Below are positions 25,588 through 36,081 of a stretch of DNA of 64,000 bases, in pieces; position 1 is the first letter of the stretch; each line of letters starts with the position of its first letter. This DNA comes from Heliocidaris tuberculata. Its lineage: Eukaryota > Echinodermata > Echinoidea > Camarodonta > Echinometridae. The translations under genes were made by a program, and so were the position numbers. The stretch is taken from assembly GCA_025618425.1 (NCBI GenBank), contig CM046832.1, forward strand, positions 70,539,707-70,603,706, in the 5' to 3' direction. The notes beneath the pieces are model-generated. The model saw only the letters and a list, made by a program, of their open reading frames with translations, made no database searches and was not told the DNA's origin.

Positions 25588-27229
25588 ACGTCAAAATTAG
25601 GTTTGGATCGTAGTTTGTTTATACCGGCAGTGTATAAATTGGGTATAATGACAGGACATGAACTTTAAGTGACACACAAATCATTGCCAAACTTAGAGAA
25701 CTCAATATAACAATGCGGAAAGGTACACGGAATTCACCCTCTTTTAATTAATTTTGTCAGTTTCCTTCGGAGAATTAAGAGCCTAAAATTTGGCGCGTGC
25801 AAAATGTATTGTGAGAAATGAGCGTTAAGTGTCAGGTTCCTGCATGTCGCTATGGGGCGGCATGAAAATTGACAAGGATAAGAGATTGTTCAGCGGCTGT
25901 CAGAATTATTATATACGAAGATTACAGAGAGAATATAAAAATCAATATACATATTGATGTGTCAAATGACCGTCTTATCATATACAGTTCCAGTGTATAG
26001 CCCGCTCGCTACTTACAGCACGAAAAATCAGACGGATAGTCTGTAACAATATACCTCTAACAATATAGGTACTGTTTTTTTTTTTTTTTGGGGGGGGGGG
26101 CTAGGATTAATGTTAAACCAAAGTCATATGGGATATGAAGATAGCTAATATAAGAGCAAACATCATGCAGTTACATATCTCTCTTTGAATGAGACATTTA
26201 TGAGAAATACTGGTAGCCCCCCCCCCCTATAAAATACACAAATTTGCTTTCCATTGGACTGTTAAATCAGCGATAAATATACATGTATATATCATTTTGT
26301 GTTACATTTTTCCAATATGATAGCTTTTGATTGACATTTTAACCATTTTCACGTTTTACTAAAAAAATATTAATCAATAAAAAGAAGGGTAACCTATAGG
26401 TACGGTATAAAGTCATTATATACATGTATTGAGAGACCTGGGACCGGGCCACAGTAAACCCATGTAGTCAATTCATGCACACGGAGTATGCTAAAAATCT
26501 GACATGTCTTCTTGATGTTCGTATTACAGCTCGATCCCTCCCCCCTTCAACATGCATGGCGAGACTGAGAGTATAATAAAGACTTGAAAATGTCAGACAG
26601 CCAAGTAATGGATTATGAAATCAGAGTGATATGTCTGCGTGACAAGTCATTACTCAAAGATGTAGCGAGGAAGATTTGTCAGGCCGGAAACATTATTGTA
26701 AAGCATAATGTACTAACGGCCCAGAGACTCCCTTTACGGAAATAAAACTATATGATTTTACAACTAGACTGACGGTAGATGAGACATGAGAGATAGGACA
26801 CTTAAAATGACATAAAGTTACATGTGTACGTCCTTATTGACAACTTGGTGTGACGTGCATTCACAGTCTTTCATTAAAAGAGAAGCAAATAATTGTCTTT
26901 TCTACCCCTGATATTTCAGCTTCAAGGTCAAGAGATTTGTCTTCAGAATATAATGTGACATTATCCATCCAAAATCATACCGTGAATGCTATCAATTAGT
27001 GATTTTTTTTTATAAATTAATAATCTTTCTCTTGATCTCCTCTTCCATGTACAGATGACACTGAATCAACAACAAAACATTACAGATATCTAATTACATA
27101 TCAGATTCCTCAACCAGGATTCGAAAATGAATATAATATCTAAAATTCTAAATAACATGTGAAGACGAAAGAACTATAGCAACATAATAATCCATTTCTC
27201 GACAACGGTGCCTGATAATTATTTCTTAC

Positions 27230-27251
27230 CCTTTTCAACGTCTTCACCCAT
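27230..27251 (-). CDS. Candidate first coding exon (alternative 1b)
   Basis: On the minus strand an ATG at 27251 opens MGEDVEK and stops at a good donor (AAAAGG/GTAAGAA), with the last exon base at 27230. The donor phase is 1, exactly what the 90-bp exon at 16574 needs. Splicing the two would give MGEDVEK-G-CKVCGG. The 5' UTR would lie at 27252 and above; no TATA box is obvious. The peptide is too short to prove anything alone; the ATG, acidic start, strong donor and phase agreement are the evidence. Confidence 0.4.
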
Positions 27252-28172
27252 TCCGGTTGCGATTTGCATAATAAGTCAACACAACACAAATGCCTGATCG
27301 ATATATTTAATCATCTGCTCACTGCATAAAATGCAAATATAATTTCGATGTGGTTGTGAAGAGTCCTCATATAGCCAGCCACTTCGTGTATGATATTCCA
27401 AGTTTAATGACTCCCGTGTGTGACTGTGAAGTATTGTATTATTCCTGTGCCTCCCTCGTCTCGCCTTATGACTGAGTGATGTGGATATGATTCAACTATA
27501 TGACCGCAGCTTGGCGAGCTTGTGTTGACTCGGGGAAACCTGCTACAGAGATCAGTGGGGTATATGCGGTAGTGAGAAATTATAGATTAAGGGTCGGGGG
27601 TAAAAACCTACAGTAATGCTAATGGAAAAACGCTAAAAGCTTATATAGATTTAGAATAATGAATGTTACATATACATTAATCACGGAAAAGGCCCATCTG
27701 TTATGATGGAAATGAAATTGTAAACATAATAGACAATATATTTGATTGATTTACAAGTCATTTCTTTTACAACAGGCCTATCAAAGAATATACACAACGT
27801 CTTGATTTCCTGAAATGATTAACTTTCCTTGTTCAGAGTCACTGGCGTATCCAGCATACGCCCCCTTCTCAGTCTGAAGGCTAGGTTGACAAAATACAAC
27901 AATATATACACATCACGCACCCCCTCCCCCTCCCCCTCCCCCTCGCCCTCCCTCCGCCGAAGGATTCCATCCCCGTGCGTACTAATTTACTTTTATCATG
28001 GACCTACTAGTAGGTCCATGCTTTTATGCCACTCCATGGTCAGGTAGAGGAAGAAAGAAAGAAAACAGGGGAAGGTGTTTGAAGAGGTTGTGGTTGCAAC
28101 TGTACCAAAACTATTAATGGGGCAGACATTCCATGCATTGATCCATTTGGAAGATCCCATTTCCTTGTGGGA
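27252..28172. other. Possible promoter/5' region of exon 1b; otherwise non-coding
   Basis: The region contains (CCCCCT)n-like C-rich sequence at about 27918-27955 and the palindrome listed separately. The word 'actggcgtatccagc' at 27840 is a solo end of the TGGCGTATCCAG family. Confidence 0.3.
27997..28020. repeat. Perfect 24-bp palindrome
   Basis: CATGGACCTACT followed directly by its exact complement, with no spacer. A dimeric protein could bind such a site, but in a repeat-rich setting it more likely marks the centre of a repeat. Confidence 0.7.
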
Positions 28173-28385
28173 GCACTGTGGTATAGTGGTGAAGGCTCTT
28201 GACTCTCATACGAGAGGTCCCGGGTTCGATCCTCGCTCGGTGCTTATGTCCTTGGATAAGGTGTTTTGCCCACATTTGTCTCTCTTGACCCAGGTGTAAA
28301 TGGGTATCTGGCAATGCTGGGGTAATAATAATTGCAGGGCCCGCAGGAAGAGCAGTATTTATACTGATGTGGTTACCCTGGGACC
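28173..28385 (+). repeat. tRNA-derived SINE
   Basis: The 71-nt tRNA-like head (28173-28243) has an A-box (TGGTATAGTGG, 28179-28189), a B-box (GGTTCGATCC, 28223-28232) and pairing acceptor-like ends (GCACTG with CGGTGC). A long non-tRNA body follows, with 'ttgacccaggtgtaaatggg', 'tggcaatgctggggtaata', 'gcagggcccgcaggaagag' and 'ggttaccctgggacc'. The body makes it a SINE rather than a tRNA gene. It shares its B-box and 'acccaggtg' modules with 488-660. Confidence 0.8.
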
Positions 28386-28625
28386 TGATTATTTATTTTT
28401 ATTTGTTGTATAAAAAGGAAATCCCTGTTATATCCGTGATATTGTTAAGAGATCGATCAAATCTTACTAACTTATTGGGCGACAGGAGCTACCAGTGAAA
28501 TATAAAAGTAAAATGCTACTGAAAAACGCGGATGTGTAACATTATCAATCAGAAACCACGCTTAGCTTATGAGTCATAATGAATAACTAATCAGCTAGGA
28601 GGGAAGAGGAGGAAAATGAGAAGGA

Positions 28626-28634
28626 GGAGAGGGA

Positions 28635-28688
<54 letters not shown>

Positions 28689-28689
28689 T
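28626..28689. repeat. (GA)n then G run
   Basis: About 25 GA units ending in a run of ten or more G. Confidence 0.9.
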
Positions 28690-28959
28690 ATACAGACGTC
28701 TGAATTTGACAGACATGTTATTTCATTGAGGACCATTGAAAATTCCCTTTGTGTTTTTATGGGTCATTCTTGATAAATGAAAACAAAGGAAGGAACTCAA
28801 CCAAGGAACAACAGAGATAAGTTTCTAAGATGTTCCTTTATATCATGGAGAAACTTACTGTTGTAGTTCACGGTTTTACGCATAAATCAATTTAAAGAGC
28901 AATTATAAGGGGTTTATTGGGACTTAATATAATGTTACAAGATAATGTTAGCCATCTTT

Positions 28960-29885
28960 CACAGGCGCGTAGCCAGGGGGCGGTGGGAGTGGTCGCCCCC
29001 CCCCCCCAAAAAAAAAGCCAACAAAAAGAAAAAAGCGAGAGCGAAAAACGGGGAGAAGTGAGAGCACAAGCCTTAAAAGGTGCTACGAGCCGTTATCTTT
29101 CTCTCAAAAATTGCTAAATAAAAACGTCAAAGTTTTCGCGCTTCGCGCGGGAAGGGAAAACTCCCCCTCTCTGTGCCCACCCCTGTTACATATAGTCAAG
29201 GATTGTAATTCCGAACAGATTGTATTACCGAACGTGTACAGTTAAGCGCCTAAAATGGGTTTTAATACGCGTGGGATTACGCGTATGAAAACCACACTAT
29301 TGAAACAAAGGTTGTGTCTTTTTCCCATAGGTTTCACACGTTCGGAAATACAGTACCTTTTTCAAGGGACCAAAACGCCGCGTCGTTGGGAAGGGGTTCA
29401 CTCGGAAGGGAATATCGTATTAAATCTACGTTGTCTTTTTAAAATTCCATCAACTTCTTTTTCTGTAGGACTTTGAGCATTCATTATGTAAGTTTGACAG
29501 ATATTCGTTTGATATTTTATTTGCTATCGTTGATTTTCTGAAAAGTGTTCGGACACTGGATCCCCCACCATACATTGCGGTATTGCGTCCAAATATTTGA
29601 AAAGCAGTCAGAGCGTCGAACTAACTTTTCGCCTAAAAAAAGGGTGCTACACGAGCCGTTATCTTTCTCTCAAATTTGCCAAAATGTCAAAGCTTTCTCG
29701 CTTCCGGCGGGAAGGGGGAAACTCCCCCCCCCCCCCTCCCTGCGCCCACCCCTACATACAGTGCAGTACTGCGTCCAAATAATTGAAAAGCAGTCAGGGC
29801 ATGGAACTTACTTTTCGCCCCAAAAAATCCCTGCACCCACCCCCCTAGGGAGCACGCTTCGCGTGCTCACAACCATCCCCCTAAA
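28960..29885 (+). repeat. Cluster of three related G/C-rich repeat copies
   Basis: A block with 'gtgctac.gagccgttatc' followed by 'tttctctcaaa' occurs near 29079 and 29643. A block with 'actgcgtccaaatatttgaaaagcagtcag' (slightly varied) occurs near 29583 and 29767. Each copy runs into 'gggaaactcccc' or 'gcccaccccc', and hairpin words such as GAGCACGC-ttc-GCGTGCTC (about 29850-29868) and 'cgcgcttcgcgcg' (about 29137) recur. It begins with 'ggcgcgtagccaggggg', a typical solo end of the TGGCG-type family. No protein is supported. Confidence 0.6.
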
Positions 29886-31377
29886 ATTAAATCCTTGCTA
29901 CGCGGTTGATCTTTCATATATATTTAGTGTTGGGTTCATGTTAATAGCAACGTTCTGTCAGTAATACTGACAATTTCACCGCTGATTCTATATCATTAGT
30001 TCCACCATTTTCAGTGTAGTGCATCCGTAATTTCATTTATGAATTGTCATGATAATAGTTTTCTGCCTAATTTGTTGATTTCCGTATGTTGCATTGATAT
30101 AAAGAGAAACTACATGAATATAATGATTGCGTCATAATGTAATTATACACTATTATGATATATTTCAACTGACTAAACATATCCCATGCAGTTTTTGCTT
30201 CAAACACCTTGGGCGTCGCGTAACAAATTTAGAAGTGGGGAGAGTGGGGTGGTGCTCAGACTGTTAGAACAAATTAGGTGAAGTACCCGAATGTCGTGAG
30301 TCCAATTATGGGCGTCGATCCGTGTAGCTAAAAAAAAAAAGGGGGGGGGGGTGTAAGCCCCTTGAACTCCATCTTCCGAAGCCTTGTACCAGACCTAACA
30401 ATACTTCCAGCCTTGGATTTTCTAACAGCCCTACCCCAAAAATTTCACAGAGAAATCGCTTAAGAGTCACGAGTAAAAATTTGATGTAATTTTTTTTTAA
30501 AGACACTAAAAAAAAAGGGCATTGAGGCTCTTTGACCAAAATTTGCCCCGTTTATAGCCTATTATGTACATCCACACTTTACTCAATATATAGCAATTTA
30601 CAACGTTCTATTCACTCGTGAAGTGAACTACATGAATGTATAACACACAAAACCTCTACTTTGGTTGTGTCTTTTTGCTGATTTGTTTGTTGTTGTTTCT
30701 GGTTTTTAGTTCTGAGTTGTTTATCTCCTGAGATATTATGTCCACAATTCTGAACTTTTTTTCCCCTACTAGAACTGCATAGGCTATTGATTATGCGGTT
30801 TTACGATTTTATGACTCCTTAGTACTAATGAAGTTTTGGAATGACATGCCGAAATACTTTTATAAATATCTTCAACAAACTTACGTCTAGACTCTCCGAG
30901 TTTGGACTTTTAGCTGTTATTATCTTGTGTAAATTCTACAAATGGAAAGTTTCCATGATATAGGACATCAAATCTTTGTACTTTGTGCAAGCATTTATTT
31001 GTATCTTTATGTAACTATCATATTAATTGTGCAAAATGTGGACTGAATTTAACATTTATTGGAAAGCATACAAAGAACAAAAAAAAAAAAAAACCAAAAA
31101 AAAAAAAAAAACCCAAAGTCCATTAGTCACAGGACTGGTGCTTGTTTATTGTTTATTAATCTGTTATATTTGTAGTAAGATTATAGCTAAAAGTCCTATA
31201 TTCCTATTTTCAGGAGGGACAGACGGAAGTTGTATCTTATTTTTGCGATAATCAAATTGCATTTATTGGAAAAAGCGCCAATTGAATTGAATATCTCGAT
31301 ATCTGCAAAGAATTATTTGGGGGGGGGGGGTTTCTCCCAATCTTTAATTTAATTTATAACTTATCTGTTGATGTATT
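29886..31377. other. Non-coding; may include LINE 5' UTR
   Basis: A G/A-run repeat scrap lies at 30320-30540 and an A-rich run at 31080-31110. The sequence immediately 5' of the LINE ORFs (about 30560-31377) is AT-rich and may be its 5' UTR, but I cannot fix the 5' boundary because no target-site duplication is visible. A G run sits at 31319-31330. Confidence 0.35.
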
Positions 31378-31581
31378 ATGTCAGGTCGACATAAATATGT
31401 TGCTACTTCTACTATATCTGCAACCTTCTACTTGAATAATAATCTGCAATCAAAGAAATCATACACATGTAGGAATTGTAACAGAGTTTGGACCAGTGCA
31501 GCCCAATATCAGTCTGTTTTTTATTATCTTGGCAATGACTCATGCACTTCTAAATTATCCATGAATAACAATGGCTACTGA
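31378..31581 (+). CDS. Small ORF upstream of and overlapping LINE ORF2
   Basis: A 67-codon frame with a CxxC pair (C31 and C34 in YTCRNCNRVW) and no other recognisable domain. Its stop overlaps the ORF2 start as ATGGCTACTGA. This is the kind of arrangement that allows reinitiation of translation. It could be a remnant or minimal ORF1, or the 5' part of a zinc-binding ORF1; typical ORF1 proteins of these elements are much longer. Translation is unproven. Confidence 0.35.
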   Translation: MSGRHKYVATSTISATFYLNNNLQSKKSYTCRNCNRVWTSAAQYQSVFYYLGNDSCTSKLSMNNNGY

Positions 31582-34500
31582 AATACAAAACCTCCGGGCA
31601 AGGAGCCCACAGTCATTACGTAATCAGACGATCTTTTGCCATTCATGTAAGAAGCTTATTTCCACTCATGAATGGAATGAATTTTTCTCATTGTGCCACA
31701 CATGTTTTGGGCAAGTTTTACCATTCAATCAAATTGATACGGAAGAGTTCAATGAAATTGTACCTAGTGCACACATTTACCAAACCCTTGCCGATCAAAT
31801 GGCTGAATTACAGATTGATCAAATGAATAGGAATGAGGATGTCTTAGTAAATGATGATGTGGATCCAGATAGGAATTTTTTTGCTGACAGTGAAAACGTA
31901 AAAGAATCCCATTATTTTGATACGAATCGTTTTAATAACCGCTTTAATAATGAAGATGTATCAAATGCTTCCAATTTCTCTATTATTCACTTTAATTCAA
32001 GAAGCCTATTAAGAAATGCTGATAATATTTTTGACTTCATAAATATCTTGAATTTTCCCTTCGATGTCTTAGGTTTCTCAGAAACATGGTTAACTGAACA
32101 CAGCACGTTGCCACATTTATCTGGTTATTCATCACTGTGTAAGAACAGATTACACAAACGTGGAGGTGGTGTTTCATTGTATATTAGAGATGTATTATCA
32201 TTCACCCAGCGAAAAGATGTAATCTTAAACAATGATGTATGTGACTCTCTCTTTGTCGAAATTGACAATGACGCGGGCAAGAATGTTATTGTGGGTATAA
32301 TTTATAAACCTCCTAATATAAACTCCGATGCTTTTACAGAAGCTCTTGAAAACATCTTGGGCTCTTTGAATAGAGAAAATAAACCCGTCTTTATAATGGG
32401 AGATTTTAACGTTGATATTCTTCAGTCTGACAGAAACAGCTCGTCACAGCATTTTGTCAATACATTATTTAGCAATACCTTCTTTCCTTTAATTACTAGG
32501 CCCACTCGTATAACGGGAACTAGTGCCACACTTATAGATAATATTTTAACTAACCGCCATGATGTTGAGTCAACAAGTGGTATACTGTATTGCGACATAA
32601 CAGATCACCTACCTGTGTTCCATATTACGACAATGACCTCATCTTTCAATAAGCAATCTAAATCCCTACCAAAGTCAGTTAACAGAATAATCAACTCTGA
32701 ACGAATCTTACATTTTAAGAACGTACTGCAAGGTACGGATTGGAATGACATTTTAGATTGTGATGACCCGAACGAAGCCTATAACCTATTTGAATCAAAA
32801 CTGCATGTCTTATATGATGTCAATTTCCCTTTTTATAGTGCGAAAAGACGGGAAAACAAATTAAAACAATGGATGACTGATGGGTTGCTTAAATCAATAA
32901 AATATAAAAACAAGTTATACAAACAGTTTTTACATAAACCCTCTAGCTCAAATGAATCAAAATATAAGCATTTTAGAAACCATTTGAATTCTTTGGTCAG
33001 ACGTGTCAAAGTGAATTATTACAAAAGAAAATTCCAACAATATAAAACTAACCTCAAGGCCACATGGTCTATTATCAATACATTGTTGAATAGAAAAGTT
33101 AAGAAGAAGTTAAGTGCTAATATGAAATGCAATGGCAGTACCACAAACGATGCAAAAGAAATAGCAAATTCTTTTAATACCTTCTTTACTGAAATTGGAC
33201 CATCTTTGGACAGATTAATACCCAATAGTCAAACGGATTTCCACAAATACCTCGATGATCATTATCCTCAAACCTTGTATTTTTATCCTACAAGAACTAA
33301 AGAAATATGTGATATAGTAAGTACTTTTCAAAATAGTAAAGCGTCAGGAATTGATGGGTTTAAACCTTGTGTAATTAAATCTGTCATCTCGGAACTTAGT
33401 GAACCTTTATGCCACATATTTAACTTGTCTCTAAGCAAAGGGATATTTCCACAGAAACTAAAGTTAGCTAAAGTTTCCCCAGTTTTTAAAAGTGGAAACA
33501 AGGAAGAATTAACTAATTACAGACCAATTTCTGTTCTTTCCGTTTTCTCAAAGATACTAGAACGAATTGTTTATAAACGCACCGTGGATTTCTTAGATAA
33601 ACATAACATTCTCTGTAAAAAACAATATGGGTTCCGTAAAGGGTATTCTACGTCCATGGCTTTAATTGACCTTACTAACAAAATAATAGATGCTTTTGAG
33701 AGAAATGAGTATACAATAGGTATTTTTATTGATTTATCGAAGGCATTCGATACTATAAATCACAAAATTCTACTATCTAAACTCAATCACTATGGTATTC
33801 GTGGTGTGTCACATGACTGGTTTACTAATTATCTGAATAATCGTCAACAATGTACAAAATATGAATCTTCAATCTCGGAATTTAATAATATCTTATGTGG
33901 AGTTCCTCAGGGATCACTCTTAGGCCCTCTATTGTTCTTAATATACATAAACGATATTCACAAATCTGCTCCAGAACTCTCTTTTGTTTTATATGCAGAT
34001 GACACAAATATACTGTACTCTGACACAAATATTAACTCTCTATGCAATATAGCCAATACAGAGTTAAGTAAAGTATGCGAATGGCTACAAGCCAATCGGC
34101 TATCTGTCAACTCCAAGAAATGCAATTTTATTATATTCAGCAAAAAAGATAATATTCCTGGTTTAGATGAAGTAAATATAAAAGTGAACAATACGGAAAT
34201 TGCAAGAGTTGAAAAAACCAAATTTCTAGGCGTTTGTATTGATAGTCGGTTGTCTTGGAAACCGCATATCCATGAAGTAGAAAATAAAATTGCCAAAAAT
34301 ATAGGCATTATACATAGACTTAATTTTCTGTTTCCTCAGAATGTTCTTCGAAGCTTGTATTGCTCTTTAGTCCTCCCATATTTATCATATTGCACTCTTG
34401 TGTGGGGCAATACCTATGCGTCTAATATAAGTAAGCTAACTACATTACAAAAGAAGATAATAAGAACTGTTTGCGGTGTACCATCTGGAACCCACACCAA

Positions 34501-34828
34501 CCCCTTATTTCATGACTTGAAATTTTTAAAATTTGAAGATATTGTCAGTTACCAACAGTACGTTTTTATGTATAAGTGCATTTACAAATATCTCCCCGAT
34601 CAGTTTTGTAATCTGTTTGACTTTAATTGTAATCTTCATAATTATCCAACAAGATCTGTGAGAGACATTCATATTCCTAGACATAGAACAATTGCGTTTC
34701 AACAAAATATTCGTTTTTCTGGTCCCAAACTCTGGAACAACTTAAATGATTCTACTAAAACGTGCTCTTCACTCCATACATTTACTCGTACTTTAAAGAA
34801 TATATACTTTGTACAATATAGTCAGTAG
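31571..34828 (+). CDS. LINE ORF2: endonuclease and reverse transcriptase
   Basis: A 1085-residue polyprotein for target-primed reverse transcription. An N-terminal zinc-ribbon-like motif (C23-x2-C26-x15-C42-x2-C45) precedes an APE-type endonuclease at about residues 135-350. Visible endonuclease motifs are FNSRS (N142), SETW (E171), GDFN (D278, N280) and TDH (D345, H346). The reverse transcriptase spans about 590-830: KASGIDG, NYRPIS, the YGFRKGYST block, FIDLSKAFD with D721, GVPQGSLLGPLLF (G777 on), and YADD with the catalytic pair D810 and D811. A thumb-like KFLGV block follows. The C-terminal region has the 'YPTRS...HRT...GPKLWNNL' tail shared with jockey/CR1/L2 relatives. No RNase H domain was seen. 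All key catalytic residues are present and there is no frameshift or stop. The start was chosen as the first ATG of the open frame, at the overlap with the small upstream ORF. The clade is best stated as CR1/L2-like; a phylogeny is needed for more. Confidence 0.93.
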   Translation: MATEIQNLRARSPQSLRNQTIFCHSCKKLISTHEWNEFFSLCHTCFGQVLPFNQIDTEEFNEIVPSAHIYQTLADQMAELQIDQMNRNEDVLVNDDVDPDRNFFADSENVKESHYFDTNRFNNRFNNEDVSNASNFSIIHFNSRSLLRNADNIFDFINILNFPFDVLGFSETWLTEHSTLPHLSGYSSLCKNRLHKRGGGVSLYIRDVLSFTQRKDVILNNDVCDSLFVEIDNDAGKNVIVGIIYKPPNINSDAFTEALENILGSLNRENKPVFIMGDFNVDILQSDRNSSSQHFVNTLFSNTFFPLITRPTRITGTSATLIDNILTNRHDVESTSGILYCDITDHLPVFHITTMTSSFNKQSKSLPKSVNRIINSERILHFKNVLQGTDWNDILDCDDPNEAYNLFESKLHVLYDVNFPFYSAKRRENKLKQWMTDGLLKSIKYKNKLYKQFLHKPSSSNESKYKHFRNHLNSLVRRVKVNYYKRKFQQYKTNLKATWSIINTLLNRKVKKKLSANMKCNGSTTNDAKEIANSFNTFFTEIGPSLDRLIPNSQTDFHKYLDDHYPQTLYFYPTRTKEICDIVSTFQNSKASGIDGFKPCVIKSVISELSEPLCHIFNLSLSKGIFPQKLKLAKVSPVFKSGNKEELTNYRPISVLSVFSKILERIVYKRTVDFLDKHNILCKKQYGFRKGYSTSMALIDLTNKIIDAFERNEYTIGIFIDLSKAFDTINHKILLSKLNHYGIRGVSHDWFTNYLNNRQQCTKYESSISEFNNILCGVPQGSLLGPLLFLIYINDIHKSAPELSFVLYADDTNILYSDTNINSLCNIANTELSKVCEWLQANRLSVNSKKCNFIIFSKKDNIPGLDEVNIKVNNTEIARVEKTKFLGVCIDSRLSWKPHIHEVENKIAKNIGIIHRLNFLFPQNVLRSLYCSLVLPYLSYCTLVWGNTYASNISKLTTLQKKIIRTVCGVPSGTHTNPLFHDLKFLKFEDIVSYQQYVFMYKCIYKYLPDQFCNLFDFNCNLHNYPTRSVRDIHIPRHRTIAFQQNIRFSGPKLWNNLNDSTKTCSSLHTFTRTLKNIYFVQYSQ

Positions 34829-35087
34829 CACATATTGCAGATTTTTCTTGATTTTTTTTTTCTTTTTTATCTTTTAGATTTGATTTTTTTTTTGTTTTTT
34901 TTGTTGTATGTTATGATTGTTGTTTAATATTGTATATGTAAATAGGTACTGTAAAGGCGACCCCACCACAAGCCAAGTGCTTCTTGGGACCCTCGCCTCC
35001 TTCCACCACGTTCTTTTTGTGAATGTATTTGTATTTGATTATGATTATGAGAAGGAAATAAATGTATTTTGAATCTGAAATCTGAAT

Positions 35088-36038
35088 ATATCTTTATTCT
35101 GAATTTAGCCCTTTACTGCTTTGTACGGTAAATACGGTAAACTGCCCAGCCGCATCTGATGTTGGTATTATGTTTCCATTCCCAGTCCAGCTTAGAACTA
35201 TCATGAACGACTTGCAAGATCTCCATTTCCCATTGCCGTAGTCTGAAGAGGGATGTAGGGACCCCCCCCCCCCCCCCCCGGGCCCGTAACTAGAATTTAC
35301 TGGGGTGCAGACATTACATGAGGTGGACCGAGGGTGCGGATACCAAAAAATTTGCGTGTTTTGGGTTTGTTTTTTTTTTTTGGTCAAGTGGACCTCTAGC
35401 CGCTAGCGGGGGGGGGGGGGGGGGGGGGGGTGCGCACGAACCCCTCCCACGCACCCCTCGCAATAGAAATTATTCAGCATATTCTGTCAGCATATGTGAG
35501 CCTATTATTACTGTTAATATGTCGGCACTTTCGCTTAAGCTGTCCCTAACATGAATTTTTTTTTTAAAATCTTCGTTAGTACATGTAAAACATTTCCATC
35601 ACAACATCTGACTATTTCTTGACATTCTTAATCTTCCAATACACTTTAGACTGTGATGTTTATTTAATATCATTCATAATTAACCTTATTTTATGAGAAT
35701 TAAATACCTAAAACAAGAAAGGTTTTTATTCCGATTGTAAGGAGAATTAAATTGACCAGCCTGAGTATTAACCACAGGCCTATCGATTACTTTGCTCTCT
35801 TTATATACAGAATGGAAAGGACGAGAAAGTCATAAAATTCAAAACAATGCCTCTGAGCTATAAGTGTCAGACAGCTCCAGTTTAAACCAGATTCGTATGC
35901 AATCACAACATAATCATTTTTGACATACGATCGATTTCCTTGTTGACATTAGAAATTAAATTTACCTCATATAGATTTTGTTGTGTTTGGATAAAAGCTG
36001 GTAAACATTATTAGAGAAATTTGATATTACATTGTCAT

Positions 36039-36042
<4 letters not shown>
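35088..36042. other. Non-coding, with paired C run and G run
   Basis: A run of 18 C at 35262-35279 ends at 'gggcccgtaactag', and a run of about 24 G lies at 35407-35430. The region between them resembles the poly-G/C repeat family. The rest is AT-rich and unrecognised. Confidence 0.4.

Positions 36043-36078
<36 letters not shown>
36043..36078. repeat. (TA)n microsatellite
   Basis: About 18 pure TA units. Confidence 0.95.

Positions 36079-36081
<3 letters not shown>

Larger units (their letters stand above)
16575..27229 (-). other. Putative intron upstream of the 90-bp exon
   Basis: 10.7 kb rich in repeats: MITE-like units at 19921, 23369 and 25005, GA and G/C runs near 21230-21290 and 21640-21790, and degenerate (ATC)n at 18540-18740. 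A minus frame at 20542-20775 has cysteines and a hydrophobic stretch (CGMFLFFLYLICMLF). I found no convincing donor for it, so it is not called an exon. Confidence 0.35.
31378..35087 (+). mobile_element. Apparently intact non-LTR retrotransposon (CR1/L2-like)
   Basis: The body comprises a small upstream ORF, a full ORF2 and a 3' UTR of about 260 bp. The 3' UTR contains T-rich sequence, 'aaaggcgaccccaccac', and a terminal 'aaataaatgtattttgaatc' followed by short TGAAATC-type repeats at 35070-35087. Short tandem tails of this kind are typical of CR1/L2-group elements. It lies antisense to the minus-strand membrane-protein gene. The 5' end is not defined. The unbroken 1085-codon ORF argues for a recent, possibly active copy. 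Confidence 0.85.

Noticed and set aside
28173..28243. Free-standing tRNA gene
   Set aside because: The A and B boxes and acceptor pairing are present, but the anticodon arm is irregular and a SINE body follows directly.
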